From positions 62,001-126,000 of the forward strand of contig NZ_JYJB01000009.1 of assembly GCF_000956475.1 (NCBI RefSeq): DNA of 64,000 nt, in the 5' to 3' direction. Source of the DNA: Microbacterium hydrocarbonoxydans (GTDB taxonomy: Bacteria; Actinomycetota; Actinomycetes; Actinomycetales; Microbacteriaceae). The stretch's first letter is position 1. The number at the start of each line of letters is the position of its first letter. Of this stretch, positions 54,234 to 63,872 are shown one piece after another. The notes under the pieces were generated by a model, which saw only the letters and a program-made list of their open reading frames with translations, was not told where the DNA came from and did not search any database. Both the position numbers and the translations under genes were made by a program.

Positions 54234-55988
54234 TCAGACCCGGGTGAGGCGCACGGCCATGAACTGCCGCCCGGGGAGCTCGACGCGCACGGAGCCGGCC
54301 GGATGGGTGCCCGGCATCCGCTCCACCGTCATGTTCCACGTGTCGATCACGTCGATCGTCCACTCGCCCTCGTCGAGCATGAGGTTGCGGAAGCGCGGCC
54401 GGTTGAAGCCGAAGTAGCCGACCTTCACGCGACCGGCGATGCCGCCCCAGGGGACGTCCCAGTCGCTCGGCAGAGGATCCCATGCCCCCTCGGGCGCCTC
54501 GGCGAGCAGCTCCTCGAGGAAGCGGATGCGGTCGGGAGAGGTGCCGTGCAGCACTCCGCCCTTCGACCACCACAGAACCTCGTCGTCGAGCCCGAGTGCG
54601 GAAGGCAGGTAGGTCTCGCCGTGGCCGCAGTAGCCGCCGCGAACAGCGGCCTCCCAGAATCGCCGCACCATCTCCTCGCCGGTGATGTTTCCCCAGCCCT
54701 GATCGATGTCGCCCTCGTAGGCGCACTCGTCGATCACGACGGGCTTGCCCCAGCGCTCGCGCCATTCGTCGGTGTTCTCGGCCGTGCGATACACGTCGAC
54801 GCGCTGCACGCTCACGTGGGTGATCCACGCCGCGGAGTAGTCGTAGAACGGGCGGCAGTTGTGGATCGAGTTCAGATGCCCGAACGGGTCCTCTTCGCCG
54901 ACGATCGCGGCAAGGCGCTCCCAGTCGGCCGTGTCCTTGGCCCACAGCAGGTCGTACTCGTTGGCCATCGACCACCACACGTTGGCGAATCCGGCCAGGC
55001 GTCGCACGACGTAGCGCAGGTAGCGGTCGTCGACCGCGGGACCCATGTCGGCGAAGCCCCACCGGTCGTAGGCATGGAACAGGATGAGGTCGGCCTGGAT
55101 GCCGAGGTCGGCGAGCTGCGCGATGCGATGCTCCAGACGGCGGAAGTGCGCCGGATCGAAGCGCTCCAGATCGAAGCCGTCATCGAGCGAGCCGACGAAG
55201 GGGAAGTCGTCCGGCTCGTTCGCGTTGTACAGATACGACTTCGGGAACACGCACATGCGCATCTTCGTGAACGGCGACTCGGCGAGAGTCGCCAGGGTCT
55301 GATGCTGCAGATCCTCCGGCTGGTGCGTCCAGGCGTAGGCCGTGGTGCCGAGCGGCCGGTGCCTGGTGCCGTCTGCATGCCGGAAATGGAATCCGTCGAC
55401 GCGCACCGGACCGTGCGAACCCTTCACGGGCGGCCCGACCACGACCGATCCGGTCAGTCCGTCGAGCGAGCGAGCGGTCGACCGGGTGACGAAGCTCCAC
55501 TCGCCCTCGGCATCCGCCAGCGCCCTGATGACGTAGGCGCCGTCGCCGTCGTAGAACCCGCCGACCCGCACCTCTTCGCCCGCACGCGTGAACACGGCGT
55601 CGAGTTCGACATCGACGAACGGGTTGCCGTGCGAGGGGCCGTCGATGCGGATCTCGAGCGGAGCCCACAGCGCGACCTCAGCCGGAGCGACCACGGTCGC
55701 CGAGCCGCGGACGACGTCGTCTGCCTCGTACGCGGGGTCGGGTTCGATCGCCGGCGCGTACGGCGGCCGCTGCGCGTCTCCGCCGATCTCGGCCAGCTCG
55801 GCCCGGAGCCGGTCCCGCGCCTCCTGGGCTTCCAGCGACGGCACGAGCGCGATGAGCGACCCGAGTCTGCCGTCGCGGAACTGCGACGCCATCGGCGACG
55901 CGGCGAAGCCGGGCATCAGCCGTTCGAGCACGGCTCGAGCCGCGGGGTGGTCGAGAGCTTCTCCGAACGTGGAGCGGCGGTCGAACAT
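54234..55988 (-). CDS. DUF5060/DUF5605-type putative glycoside hydrolase
   Basis: The 584-aa protein has a helical lead, a DUF5060-like beta domain (~90-190), a TIM-barrel domain and a C-terminal beta domain. Barrel elements include PLGTTAYAWTHQ, SPFTKMRMCVFPKSYLYN, NVWWSMANEYDLLW and VVIDECAYEGD. Glu in MANEYD and Glu in DECAYEG are good candidates for the acid/base and nucleophile of a retaining clan-A hydrolase. There is no signal peptide. GAGGAGAT precedes the ATG. It follows GH78 by 32 bases and ends operon D; its sugar target is unknown. Confidence 0.8.
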   Translation of the reverse strand: MFDRRSTFGEALDHPAARAVLERLMPGFAASPMASQFRDGRLGSLIALVPSLEAQEARDRLRAELAEIGGDAQRPPYAPAIEPDPAYEADDVVRGSATVVAPAEVALWAPLEIRIDGPSHGNPFVDVELDAVFTRAGEEVRVGGFYDGDGAYVIRALADAEGEWSFVTRSTARSLDGLTGSVVVGPPVKGSHGPVRVDGFHFRHADGTRHRPLGTTAYAWTHQPEDLQHQTLATLAESPFTKMRMCVFPKSYLYNANEPDDFPFVGSLDDGFDLERFDPAHFRRLEHRIAQLADLGIQADLILFHAYDRWGFADMGPAVDDRYLRYVVRRLAGFANVWWSMANEYDLLWAKDTADWERLAAIVGEEDPFGHLNSIHNCRPFYDYSAAWITHVSVQRVDVYRTAENTDEWRERWGKPVVIDECAYEGDIDQGWGNITGEEMVRRFWEAAVRGGYCGHGETYLPSALGLDDEVLWWSKGGVLHGTSPDRIRFLEELLAEAPEGAWDPLPSDWDVPWGGIAGRVKVGYFGFNRPRFRNLMLDEGEWTIDVIDTWNMTVERMPGTHPAGSVRVELPGRQFMAVRLTRV

Positions 55989-56020
55989 CAGGATCTCCTC
56001 TGTGATGCAGGTCGGTCAGG

Positions 56021-58804
56021 TCAGGCGGTGGCGGTGCGCACGGCCGCGTCGACGCGTGCGAGCACGTCGGGCGGCGTGAACATGAGAGCGGTCGACAGCG
56101 GTCGGCCCGCGCCCCACATCGTGCTCGCGCGCACCGCCTCCGCGCGGTCGGGATCGATCTCGGCGAGCGTGTCGAGCAGGGCGCGGTAGGCGCGCGGGTC
56201 GTCGATCACGTCGGCGAGCGACGCCTTCAGTCCAGGCAGCGGCGGGCGGACGGATGCCGCGATCTCGCGGTACCGCCACTCGTGCGTGCCCGATCCGGCC
56301 TCGCTCGGCGCGCCCGGAATCGACACTTCGGCGGTGGTGTTCGCGGGAACGACGGCCGTGACCACGACCTCGTCTCCCTCACGCGCCCAGGACACGGCCG
56401 CCGTGCCGTAGGGCGTCTCATGCCGAGCGGACGCGCGGTCGAGAGCCGCAAGCGGACGAGGGGCGATGCGCAGCCTCCGGTAGCCGGGCTCTGCCGGGGC
56501 GAGTCCGGCTGCCGTGCGGTGCAGCCAGTCGGCCACCGCGCCGAGCGCGTAGTGGTTGAACGAGGTCATCTCACCCGGGTTGACCGATCCGTCCGGCAGC
56601 AGCGAATCCCATCTCTCCCAGACCGTGGTGGCGCCCTGCCTCACCGGGTACAGCCACGAGGGGCACTCGGTCTGCAGCAGCAGTCGCTCGGCGGCCGCGA
56701 GGTGACCGGTGTGCGCGAGCGCGTCGGTCACGAGCGGCGTGCCGACGAATCCGGTGGCGATGCGATACCCGCCCTCGCGCACGAGCGCCGCGAGCCGATC
56801 GCCGAGTGCGTCGCGCTGGGCGGCATCCGTCACCAGGTCGAACTCGAGCGCGAGCGCGTAGGCGGTCACGGCGTCGCTCATCATGCGTCCGGCCGGGGTC
56901 ACGTACTCGGCGACGAAGGCCGATCGGCTGCGCTCGGCGAGCTCCGCGTATGTCGCGGCATCCGCCTCGTGGCCGAGCAGCAGCGCGGCATCTGCGACCT
57001 GTCGCAGGGAGCGGGCCAGGTACGCCGTGGCGACGATGTCGGAGTCGACCTTCGCCTTGCCGGGCTGGTCCGGCGGAGCCGCCGGGTCGAGCCAGTCTCC
57101 GAGCTGCATCCGTCCGGCCCACAGGCCGCTGTTCCCCGCATCCCGGAGGACGGTGTCGACCCAGTCGCGCATGCTCGGGTACTGGGCCTCGAGCACCGCG
57201 CGATCGCCGAAGCGCTCGAACAGCACCGTGGGCACGACCGTCGCGGCATCGCCCCAGGCGGCAGGCGTCGCACCCTCCGACGCGCCGAACGCGGGGAGCG
57301 CCGCGGGCACGACCAGGGGCACGGCTCCATCGTTTCGACTCTGCTCGAGTGCGAGGTCGCGCAGCCACGAGGTGAGGAAGCCGTCGCAGTCGTAGAGGAA
57401 GCTCGCGGTCGGCGCGAACACCTGGATGTCGCCCGTCCATCCCAGGCGCTCGTCGCGCTGCGGGCAGTCGGTCGGGATCGACAGGAAGTTGCCGCGCATG
57501 CCCCACACGACGTTCTCGTGCAGGCGGTTCAGCAGGGGGTCGGATGCCTCGAACCAGCCCGTGCGGGTCATGTCGGTGTGCAGCACTACGGCCTCGACGT
57601 CGGCAGGGGAGACGTCGAGGCCGGCGATCTCGGCGTAGCGGAAGCCGTAGAAGGAGAAGCGCGACTCGAGCACGTCGTCTTCGCCCGACAGATCGAAGGT
57701 CGCGGTCGCTGCGGCGTTGCGCAGCGGCCGCAGCGCGAGCTCGCCGTCTTCGAGAACCTCTGCATGACGGACGACGACGCGCGTGCCTGCGGGTCCGCGA
57801 GCACGGATGCGCAGGCGACCGACCAGGTTCTGACCGAAATCGAGGATGCGCCCGCCCGACGGCGTCGCGATCACCTCGGCGACCGGCATCGACTGGGTGC
57901 GCCGCACCGGCGGGGCGATGCGGGCTTCGGGAACGGGGACGTTCTCGAAGCCGGGCAGGGCGGCTACCCCCACACGGGCGGGCTGCCACGCCGTCGCGGT
58001 GCGGCGCAGATCCTGATGCTCACCGGGGTAGATGCCGCTGTCCACCACAGGTCCGTCGCCCGCGGCCTCCCAGCCCTCGCCGGTCGGGGCGAGCGTCTCG
58101 ACGGAGCCGTCGGAGTAAGTCACCCGCAGCTGCGCGAGGAACGAGGGCTGCGTTCCGTAGAGACGGTTCGTGAACGTGAAGAAGCCGTACTTCTCCGTGT
58201 ACCACGCACCGGCGATCGTGGCGCTCAGCTTGTTCTCTCCCTGGCGGAGCAGAGCGGTGACGTCGACGGTCTCATGCACGAGCCGATCCCGATAGGCGGT
58301 CCAGCCGGGCGCGAGCACCTCGTCGGAGACGGGCCGGCCGTTCACCGCCGGCTCGGCGACGCCGAGGGCCGTCCAGAACAGCAGCGCACGCTCGACCGCC
58401 CGGTCGAGCGTGAAGGTCGTGCGAAGCTCGGCCGGCTGCGCCTCGCGCTCGGCATGCGCGAGGCCCACAGGCTCGGCGACCCACTCGCCCTCGGCGAGGA
58501 ACCCGGCCGACACGGTCAGCGGGGCGCTCCAGCCGGTGCCGGCACCCGACGAAGCGGTGGCGCGCACGCGCACCTGCCTGGTCTCGCCCGCAGAGAGCGG
58601 ATCGAACGGCCAGGGGACCAGCGCGCTCTCACGCCCCTCGACGGTCACGGTGCGCTCGCCATCGCTGAGCTCGGCGGACGACTGCAGCCAGCCGGCCTCC
58701 GCTGTCTCGACGATCCAGCTCAGGCGAGGCGCAGGCGTGGCGACGAATGCGCTGTCGACCCGCAGTTCTGCCTTCAGGCGCGCAATACGCGCAGCATCCG
58801 TCAT
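56021..58804 (-). CDS. Alpha-L-rhamnosidase, glycoside hydrolase family 78
   Basis: A large 927-aa inverting enzyme. N-terminal beta domains (~1-420) include RVDSAFVATPAPRLSWIVE and LGVAEPAVNGRPV. The (alpha/alpha)6 barrel carries the catalytic region DCPQRDERLGWTGDIQVFAPTA. The later EMTSFNHYALGAVADWLHR provides the second acidic residue. It removes terminal rhamnose from rhamnogalacturonan or plant glycosides. It has no signal peptide, so it acts inside the cell. It overlaps GH43 by four bases. Confidence 0.94.
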   Translation of the reverse strand: MTDAARIARLKAELRVDSAFVATPAPRLSWIVETAEAGWLQSSAELSDGERTVTVEGRESALVPWPFDPLSAGETRQVRVRATASSGAGTGWSAPLTVSAGFLAEGEWVAEPVGLAHAEREAQPAELRTTFTLDRAVERALLFWTALGVAEPAVNGRPVSDEVLAPGWTAYRDRLVHETVDVTALLRQGENKLSATIAGAWYTEKYGFFTFTNRLYGTQPSFLAQLRVTYSDGSVETLAPTGEGWEAAGDGPVVDSGIYPGEHQDLRRTATAWQPARVGVAALPGFENVPVPEARIAPPVRRTQSMPVAEVIATPSGGRILDFGQNLVGRLRIRARGPAGTRVVVRHAEVLEDGELALRPLRNAAATATFDLSGEDDVLESRFSFYGFRYAEIAGLDVSPADVEAVVLHTDMTRTGWFEASDPLLNRLHENVVWGMRGNFLSIPTDCPQRDERLGWTGDIQVFAPTASFLYDCDGFLTSWLRDLALEQSRNDGAVPLVVPAALPAFGASEGATPAAWGDAATVVPTVLFERFGDRAVLEAQYPSMRDWVDTVLRDAGNSGLWAGRMQLGDWLDPAAPPDQPGKAKVDSDIVATAYLARSLRQVADAALLLGHEADAATYAELAERSRSAFVAEYVTPAGRMMSDAVTAYALALEFDLVTDAAQRDALGDRLAALVREGGYRIATGFVGTPLVTDALAHTGHLAAAERLLLQTECPSWLYPVRQGATTVWERWDSLLPDGSVNPGEMTSFNHYALGAVADWLHRTAAGLAPAEPGYRRLRIAPRPLAALDRASARHETPYGTAAVSWAREGDEVVVTAVVPANTTAEVSIPGAPSEAGSGTHEWRYREIAASVRPPLPGLKASLADVIDDPRAYRALLDTLAEIDPDRAEAVRASTMWGAGRPLSTALMFTPPDVLARVDAAVRTATA

Positions 58805-60315
58805 TCGTCGTCTCCTTCTGCGTTCCAGCTGAGCAGGGCGACATCGCCCGACACGGCGTACACGCCGATGACGCGTCCCGTGAACGATTCGGCGGTCTCC
58901 GACGAGAGGAATCGTCCGTCGATCCGCGCGAGCTCGATGCGCTCGCCGCCGACCGTGGCGGCGAGGTGGAACTCGTCGCTCGTGCGAGGGAAGCCTCCGT
59001 CAGCCGTGGGCGGGCGCGAGTCGATGTGCAGGTCGACGACGCCGCCCGAGAAGGGCGTCGTCCATTCCTGCACCAGATCTGCGATGACCGCGCGCGCGGT
59101 GATCACGCCGCCGCCCGCCTCGACCTCGACATGGAATCGCTCGTCGTAGCGCACCGCGAGGCCGCCCGTGCCGTCGCCGGCGTCGATGCGAGCCGTGACC
59201 GCGCTGTTCAGATGCTCCTGGCGGCGGCCCACGAAGACCGGGCGAGGGTCGTTCAGAGTGCGCCCGTCGCCGTGCAGGACGAGAGCGTCGGGCCTCGTGG
59301 TGAGGTCGGCGAGGGACGCCGGGAGGGCGCGCACCGCGATCCACTCGCCGTCGAGCTCGCGGGTCTCGCCGAAGTCGATGGCGGTTCGGGTGCCGGGACG
59401 GGGACTCAGCGGGACCGGGGCGATCGCCGGCCAGCCGTCATCCTGCCAGCGCACGGCCGTCACGAAGGTCTCCCGTCCGAGTGCCGAGAACGCGCGCGTC
59501 ATGCTCCGCGGACGCACACCGAGCAGCACGCACAGCCAGTCGCCGTCCGGACCGATCACGAGATCGCCGTGGCCGGTGTTCTGGACGGGGCGGATCGTCG
59601 AGCGTGCAGACACCAGCGGGTTCTGCGGCGCGGTCTCGAAGGGCCCTTCGGGGGAGTCGCCGCGCGCGATCGACACTCCGTGCCCACGCTCCGTGCCGCC
59701 CTCCGCGATCATCAGATACCAACGGCCGTCGACGACGTAGAGGTGCGGGGCCTCGGGGAACTGCCCGCCCGTGCCCGACCACACCGAGCGCGGCTCTTCC
59801 AGGGCAACGTGGTTCTCGAGATCCACGCGCACCTGCTGGATCCCGAGGTGCCGACCCGCGTCCTCGCCGCCGAGGACGAGACCTGAGAAGGTGATGTAGA
59901 CCGTGCCGTCCTCGCCCCAGGCGATATCGGGGTCGATGCCGTCGAGCGAGCCCGAGCGATCCTGCGTGAGGATCAGGTCGCCGTCGCTCCACGGACCCGC
60001 CGCGTCGGCCGCGGTGAAGTGCAGCATGCCGCGGCCCATCGCATCGGTGACGACCAGGTGGAACACGCCGTCGCGGTGCCGGATGGTCGGCGCCCAGGCG
60101 CCACCGGCCGTGGGGACCCCCTCGACGGCGAGCTGGCCGGGCCGCGTGGCGACGTGCCCGATGAGTTCCCAGCGCTTGAAGTCGGTCGAGCGATGGATCG
60201 GGATGCCGGGCAGATACTCGAACGTCGATGTCGCCAGGAACCACTCCTCGCCCACCCGCACGACCGAGGGGTCGGGGTGGAAGCCGTTGAGCAGCGGGTT
60301 GTACAGAGCGGGCAT
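58801..60315 (-). CDS. Glycoside hydrolase family 43 enzyme (beta-xylosidase-like)
   Basis: The 504-aa protein begins NPLLNGFHPDPSVVRVGEEWFLATSTFEYLPGIPIHRSTD, the classical start of the long beta-xylosidase/arabinofuranosidase GH43 group. It has Asp in GIDPDIAWGEDGTVYITFSG and Glu in FPEAPHLYVVDGRWYL, then a C-terminal sandwich domain (~320-504). There is no signal peptide. It probably removes xylose or arabinose from imported oligosaccharides. It lies between a serine hydrolase and GH78 in operon D. Confidence 0.94.
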   Translation of the reverse strand: MPALYNPLLNGFHPDPSVVRVGEEWFLATSTFEYLPGIPIHRSTDFKRWELIGHVATRPGQLAVEGVPTAGGAWAPTIRHRDGVFHLVVTDAMGRGMLHFTAADAAGPWSDGDLILTQDRSGSLDGIDPDIAWGEDGTVYITFSGLVLGGEDAGRHLGIQQVRVDLENHVALEEPRSVWSGTGGQFPEAPHLYVVDGRWYLMIAEGGTERGHGVSIARGDSPEGPFETAPQNPLVSARSTIRPVQNTGHGDLVIGPDGDWLCVLLGVRPRSMTRAFSALGRETFVTAVRWQDDGWPAIAPVPLSPRPGTRTAIDFGETRELDGEWIAVRALPASLADLTTRPDALVLHGDGRTLNDPRPVFVGRRQEHLNSAVTARIDAGDGTGGLAVRYDERFHVEVEAGGGVITARAVIADLVQEWTTPFSGGVVDLHIDSRPPTADGGFPRTSDEFHLAATVGGERIELARIDGRFLSSETAESFTGRVIGVYAVSGDVALLSWNAEGDDE

Positions 60316-60339
60316 GGCGGTGCTTTCGGGGTCGATCGA

Positions 60340-61470
60340 TCAGGAGAGGATGCGGCCGAGGTCTCGCGCGAGCGCGACGGCGCGCGGATCGGCGCCGCCC
60401 GGCCACGGACCGCGCACGATCGTCCACGCGAACGACAGCCCGGTGTCGGGGTCGACGCAGGCGAGGGCGCCCATCGCGCCGTCGTGGCCGAAGGCACGCG
60501 GGCCGCCGAAGGCGAGCTGCTGGGAGGGCTTCTGGAACACGATCGCGTGCGCGCGGTCGTGCTGGTGCAGAACCTCGTCGTAACCGCGGATCTGCTGCTG
60601 CCCGATCTGCGACACCGTGTCGGCGGAGAGGAACGCGGGGTTCGCGTCGATGCCGGTCACGGCCGCGGCGAAGAGCCGGGCCAGTCCACGGGCGGTGCCT
60701 GTGCCCGATCCTGCCGGGTGGCCGTACCGCCAGCTGCGCGGCGACAGGGCCAGGTCGACGTCGCCGGCCATCGAGGCGAACACCACAGGGCCGAGCGCCG
60801 AGAACGCGGGCTCGGTCGTGTCGGAGACGGGACGGATCATCGGCAGCAGATCGACCAGTCGCCCCTCTTCGGAGGCGGGCAAGCCGAGGAAGAAGTCGAC
60901 GTCGTGCGGAGCGCGGATCTCCTGCTCGTAGAACTCGTGCAGCGTGCGGCCGGTCACCCGGTACACGAGCTCGTCGCCGAGGTTGCCGATCGTGATCGCG
61001 TGGTAGCCGAATGCACTGCCCGGATGCCAGAACGGCCAGCTCGCGGCGAGTCGCTCGGCCGCGGCGTGATGGTCGAGCAGCTCCTCCCAGCTCAGCGGCG
61101 GGGTCGCCTGCGGAAGACCCGCCTGGTGCGAGAGCAGCTGGCGCACGGTGACCGCGCCCTTGCCCTTCGCGGCGAACTCGGGCCAGTAGTGCGAGACCCG
61201 CTCGTCGAGGTCGAGATCCCCGCGCTCGACGAGGAGGCCGACCGACAGCCCGATCGTGTTCTTCGTGACGGAGTACGGCACCGTGACGGAGTGCTCACCG
61301 AGGTGCGGGCCGCCCCAGGCGTCGAGCACGGGTGCGCCGTCGTGGAACGCGGCCACCTGGAACGACAGGTCGGGATCGGAGGCGAGGAAGCCTTCGAGAC
61401 GTGCGACCACCTCGGCGAGCCGATCGTCGGCGCGTCCCTGCAGAACCCCGGTCAGTGTGGAGAGAGTCAT
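60340..61470 (-). CDS. Serine hydrolase (beta-lactamase family, EstB-like)
   Basis: A 376-aa enzyme with the catalytic S67-V-T-K70 (PYSVTKNT), a Tyr motif in GYHAITIGNLGDEL and a C-terminal FGHDGAMG resembling the third motif. This matches cytoplasmic esterase/class C-like proteins. There is no signal peptide. Its ATG overlaps nothing upstream, but the GH3 stop lies inside its start (4-bp overlap), so the two are co-translated. An esterase removing acetyl or similar groups from imported oligosaccharides is the simplest idea. Confidence 0.85.
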   Translation of the reverse strand: MTLSTLTGVLQGRADDRLAEVVARLEGFLASDPDLSFQVAAFHDGAPVLDAWGGPHLGEHSVTVPYSVTKNTIGLSVGLLVERGDLDLDERVSHYWPEFAAKGKGAVTVRQLLSHQAGLPQATPPLSWEELLDHHAAAERLAASWPFWHPGSAFGYHAITIGNLGDELVYRVTGRTLHEFYEQEIRAPHDVDFFLGLPASEEGRLVDLLPMIRPVSDTTEPAFSALGPVVFASMAGDVDLALSPRSWRYGHPAGSGTGTARGLARLFAAAVTGIDANPAFLSADTVSQIGQQQIRGYDEVLHQHDRAHAIVFQKPSQQLAFGGPRAFGHDGAMGALACVDPDTGLSFAWTIVRGPWPGGADPRAVALARDLGRILS

Positions 61471-63872
61471 GCCTGCACCCACTCGACGCTCAGCGGCAGA
61501 TCGGCGACAGAGGAGCCCACGCGCAGGGTGTAGGCGCCCGGCTCGACGACCCATTCACCCGCCCAGTGCGCCAGGCGTCGCGCCGGGACCGGCACGACGG
61601 CGGTGACGGTGCGTCCGGGCTCTGCGTGCACGACCGCGAATCCGACGAGCCAGCGAGCAGGGCGATCGACCGTCGAGTCGGCCCGCTCGGCGTACACCTG
61701 CACGACCTGCTTTCCTTCACGCTCGCCGGTGTTCGCCAGCGTCACCTCGACCGTGTCGTCGTGGCGCTGCGCGGTGCCCCACGACCACGTCGTGTAGCCG
61801 AGTCCATGTCCGAACGGGAACGCGGGCTGGACGTCGTCCTTGAGCCAGGCGCGGTAACCGATGTGCAGTCCCTCGGCGTAGACGAGGCGGCCGTCCACGG
61901 GGGTGACGTCGGCCACGGGGACGTCGGCCAGCGCCGCGGGCCAGGTGGTGGGAAGGCGTCCGCCGGGCTCCGCGGCGCCGGTGAGCACCTCGGCGATCGC
62001 GTGTCCGAACTCCTGTCCGCCGAAGTAGCCCTGCACGATCGCGGCGACCTCGCCCGCCCAGGGGAGGACGACCGGCGACCCGGCGTTCACGACCACGACG
62101 GTCGGGGTGCCTGTGGCGGCCACGGCGCGGACCAGGTCGTCCTGGCGGCCGGGAAGGTCGAGGTCGACGCGGTCGTAACCCTCCGACTCCACCTTGGAGT
62201 TCGTGCCGACGACGACCACGGCGACCTCGGCCGCGCTCGCTGCAGCGGCCGCACGGGCGATCAGCTCGTCAGGATCGGTGCGCTCGGGGGCGATGCCGAG
62301 AGTGACGCTGAGGGCTCCGTCGAGCGCGCCCCGCGACTCGCGTGTGAACTCGGCTCGAAGGTCGACGGCCCGCCCGGCCTCGACCGTGACGGCGGACGTG
62401 ATCGAAGGCGGATTCAGGAACGCGGCGCCGAGGTCGGTTCCCTCGATCACGGGGACGTCGTCGAGCACGAGCTCGCCGTCGACGAAGATGCGACCGGGGT
62501 TGGCGCCCGCGAAGCCGAGCTGGATCTCGCCGCTCTCGGCCGGCGTGTACCTGGTCTCCAGCACGATCGTGCGGCTCGCGCCGATCGGCGCATCGCCACC
62601 GAACCACACCAGCGCCGTGGCGCGCCGATCCTCGGCGAACAGCTCGGTGCCGTCGGCTCCGTGGAACGACACCCGCACGCCCGGTCCGCCGGTGACGGGG
62701 TTCTCGATCGACGCGAGCGGGATCTCGGCCACACCCTCCTGCACGACGGCGCCGATCTCGTAGCTCACTTCGGCTGCAGGGAGGGCTGCGCGGATCGCGT
62801 CGAGCGGCGAGACGACCTTCTCGGGAAGAACCGTCGCAGATCCGCCGCCCTGCGTGCGGGCGTCCTTCGCGTTGTGTCCGATGATGGCGACCTTCGTGAG
62901 CCCGGCCAGGTCGAGCGGCAGCACACCGCTGTTCTGCAGCAGCACCGTGCCCTCGACGGCTGCCTCCTTCGCGAACGCGGGACCGTCGAGCGGGGCCGGC
63001 GCGACGGCATCCGCGCCCTCCAGGGCGCCCACGCGCTCGGCGAGAAGCAGGATGCGCAGGACCTTGCGGTCGATGTCGGCCTCGTCCACGCGACCGTCGT
63101 GGACGGCGTCGACGAGATCGGCCCACGCAGGGGCAGGCCCCGGCATGGCGAGATCCTGCGCGGCGGCGACGGCATCGAGGGATCGGACGGCTGTCCAGTC
63201 GCTGACGACCACGCCGTCGAAGCCCCACTCGCTGTTCAGCGGGTTCTCGAGCAGGTCGTTCTCGGTCATGGTCACCCCGTCGACGGAGTTGTACGCGCTC
63301 ATGACCGACCACGCGCCGGCCTCGACAGCGCGCTCGAACGGAGCGAGATAGACCTCGCGCAGCGTGCGCTCGTCGACCTCGACGTCGACCGTGAACCGGT
63401 CGGTCTCGGAGTCGTTCGCGACGTAGTGCTTCGGAGTGGCGGCCACGCCGTTCTCCTGCATGCCGCGTACGTAGGCGGCGCCCAGCTCGGCCGTGAGCTC
63501 GGGGTCCTCGCTCAGGCATTCGAAATGGCGCCCGCCCAGGGGGGAGCGGTGCAGATTGATGGTCGGGCCGAGCACGACGTCGACGCCTTTGCGGCGGGCT
63601 TCGGATGCTGCAGCCGCGCCGTAGCGGTAGGCGAGATCGACGTCCCACGACGCTGCCAGCGCGGAGCCGGAGGGCAGGTTGAGCGAGGGCTCGCGCTCGT
63701 CCCACCGCGGTCCGCGGACACCCGCGGGGCCGTCCGACAGAGTGAGCGCGCGCAATCCGATCTCGGGCAGCGGCACGGTGGTCCAGAAGTCGGCACCCTG
63801 CACGAGCGCCGCCTTCTGCTCGAGGCTGAGCTTCTCGAGCAGCGGGCGGAGGTGATCGGTCGAGGCGGTCAT
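61467..63872 (-). CDS. Glycoside hydrolase family 3 (beta-glucosidase/xylosidase-like) with PA14 domain
   Basis: The 801-aa enzyme has a barrel domain with the nucleophile Asp225 in VVVSDWTAV. KHYVANDSETDR and RHFECLSEDPELT line the sugar site. The (alpha/beta)6 domain is split by a PA14-like insert (~390-520: GVRVSFHGADGTELFAEDRRA), and a C-terminal fibronectin-like domain follows. There is no signal peptide. It likely trims terminal beta-linked glucose or xylose. It begins four bases inside the ABC ATPase gene's end, so hydrolase and importer are coupled. Confidence 0.94.
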   Translation of the reverse strand: MTASTDHLRPLLEKLSLEQKAALVQGADFWTTVPLPEIGLRALTLSDGPAGVRGPRWDEREPSLNLPSGSALAASWDVDLAYRYGAAAASEARRKGVDVVLGPTINLHRSPLGGRHFECLSEDPELTAELGAAYVRGMQENGVAATPKHYVANDSETDRFTVDVEVDERTLREVYLAPFERAVEAGAWSVMSAYNSVDGVTMTENDLLENPLNSEWGFDGVVVSDWTAVRSLDAVAAAQDLAMPGPAPAWADLVDAVHDGRVDEADIDRKVLRILLLAERVGALEGADAVAPAPLDGPAFAKEAAVEGTVLLQNSGVLPLDLAGLTKVAIIGHNAKDARTQGGGSATVLPEKVVSPLDAIRAALPAAEVSYEIGAVVQEGVAEIPLASIENPVTGGPGVRVSFHGADGTELFAEDRRATALVWFGGDAPIGASRTIVLETRYTPAESGEIQLGFAGANPGRIFVDGELVLDDVPVIEGTDLGAAFLNPPSITSAVTVEAGRAVDLRAEFTRESRGALDGALSVTLGIAPERTDPDELIARAAAAASAAEVAVVVVGTNSKVESEGYDRVDLDLPGRQDDLVRAVAATGTPTVVVVNAGSPVVLPWAGEVAAIVQGYFGGQEFGHAIAEVLTGAAEPGGRLPTTWPAALADVPVADVTPVDGRLVYAEGLHIGYRAWLKDDVQPAFPFGHGLGYTTWSWGTAQRHDDTVEVTLANTGEREGKQVVQVYAERADSTVDRPARWLVGFAVVHAEPGRTVTAVVPVPARRLAHWAGEWVVEPGAYTLRVGSSVADLPLSVEWVQA

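Noticed and set aside
58440..58490. A WVAEPVG segment in GH78 resembling the peptide encoded by the dispersed repeat
   Set aside because: The DNA there does not match the repeat core over its length, and a Trp-x-Ala pattern at this place is usual in rhamnosidases. It is probably coincidence.
56282..59149. A 955-codon open frame on the plus strand across the GH78 gene
   Set aside because: It is antisense to a rhamnosidase with clear motifs, is Arg/Gly/His-rich and has no recognisable domain. Long antisense frames are expected at this GC content.
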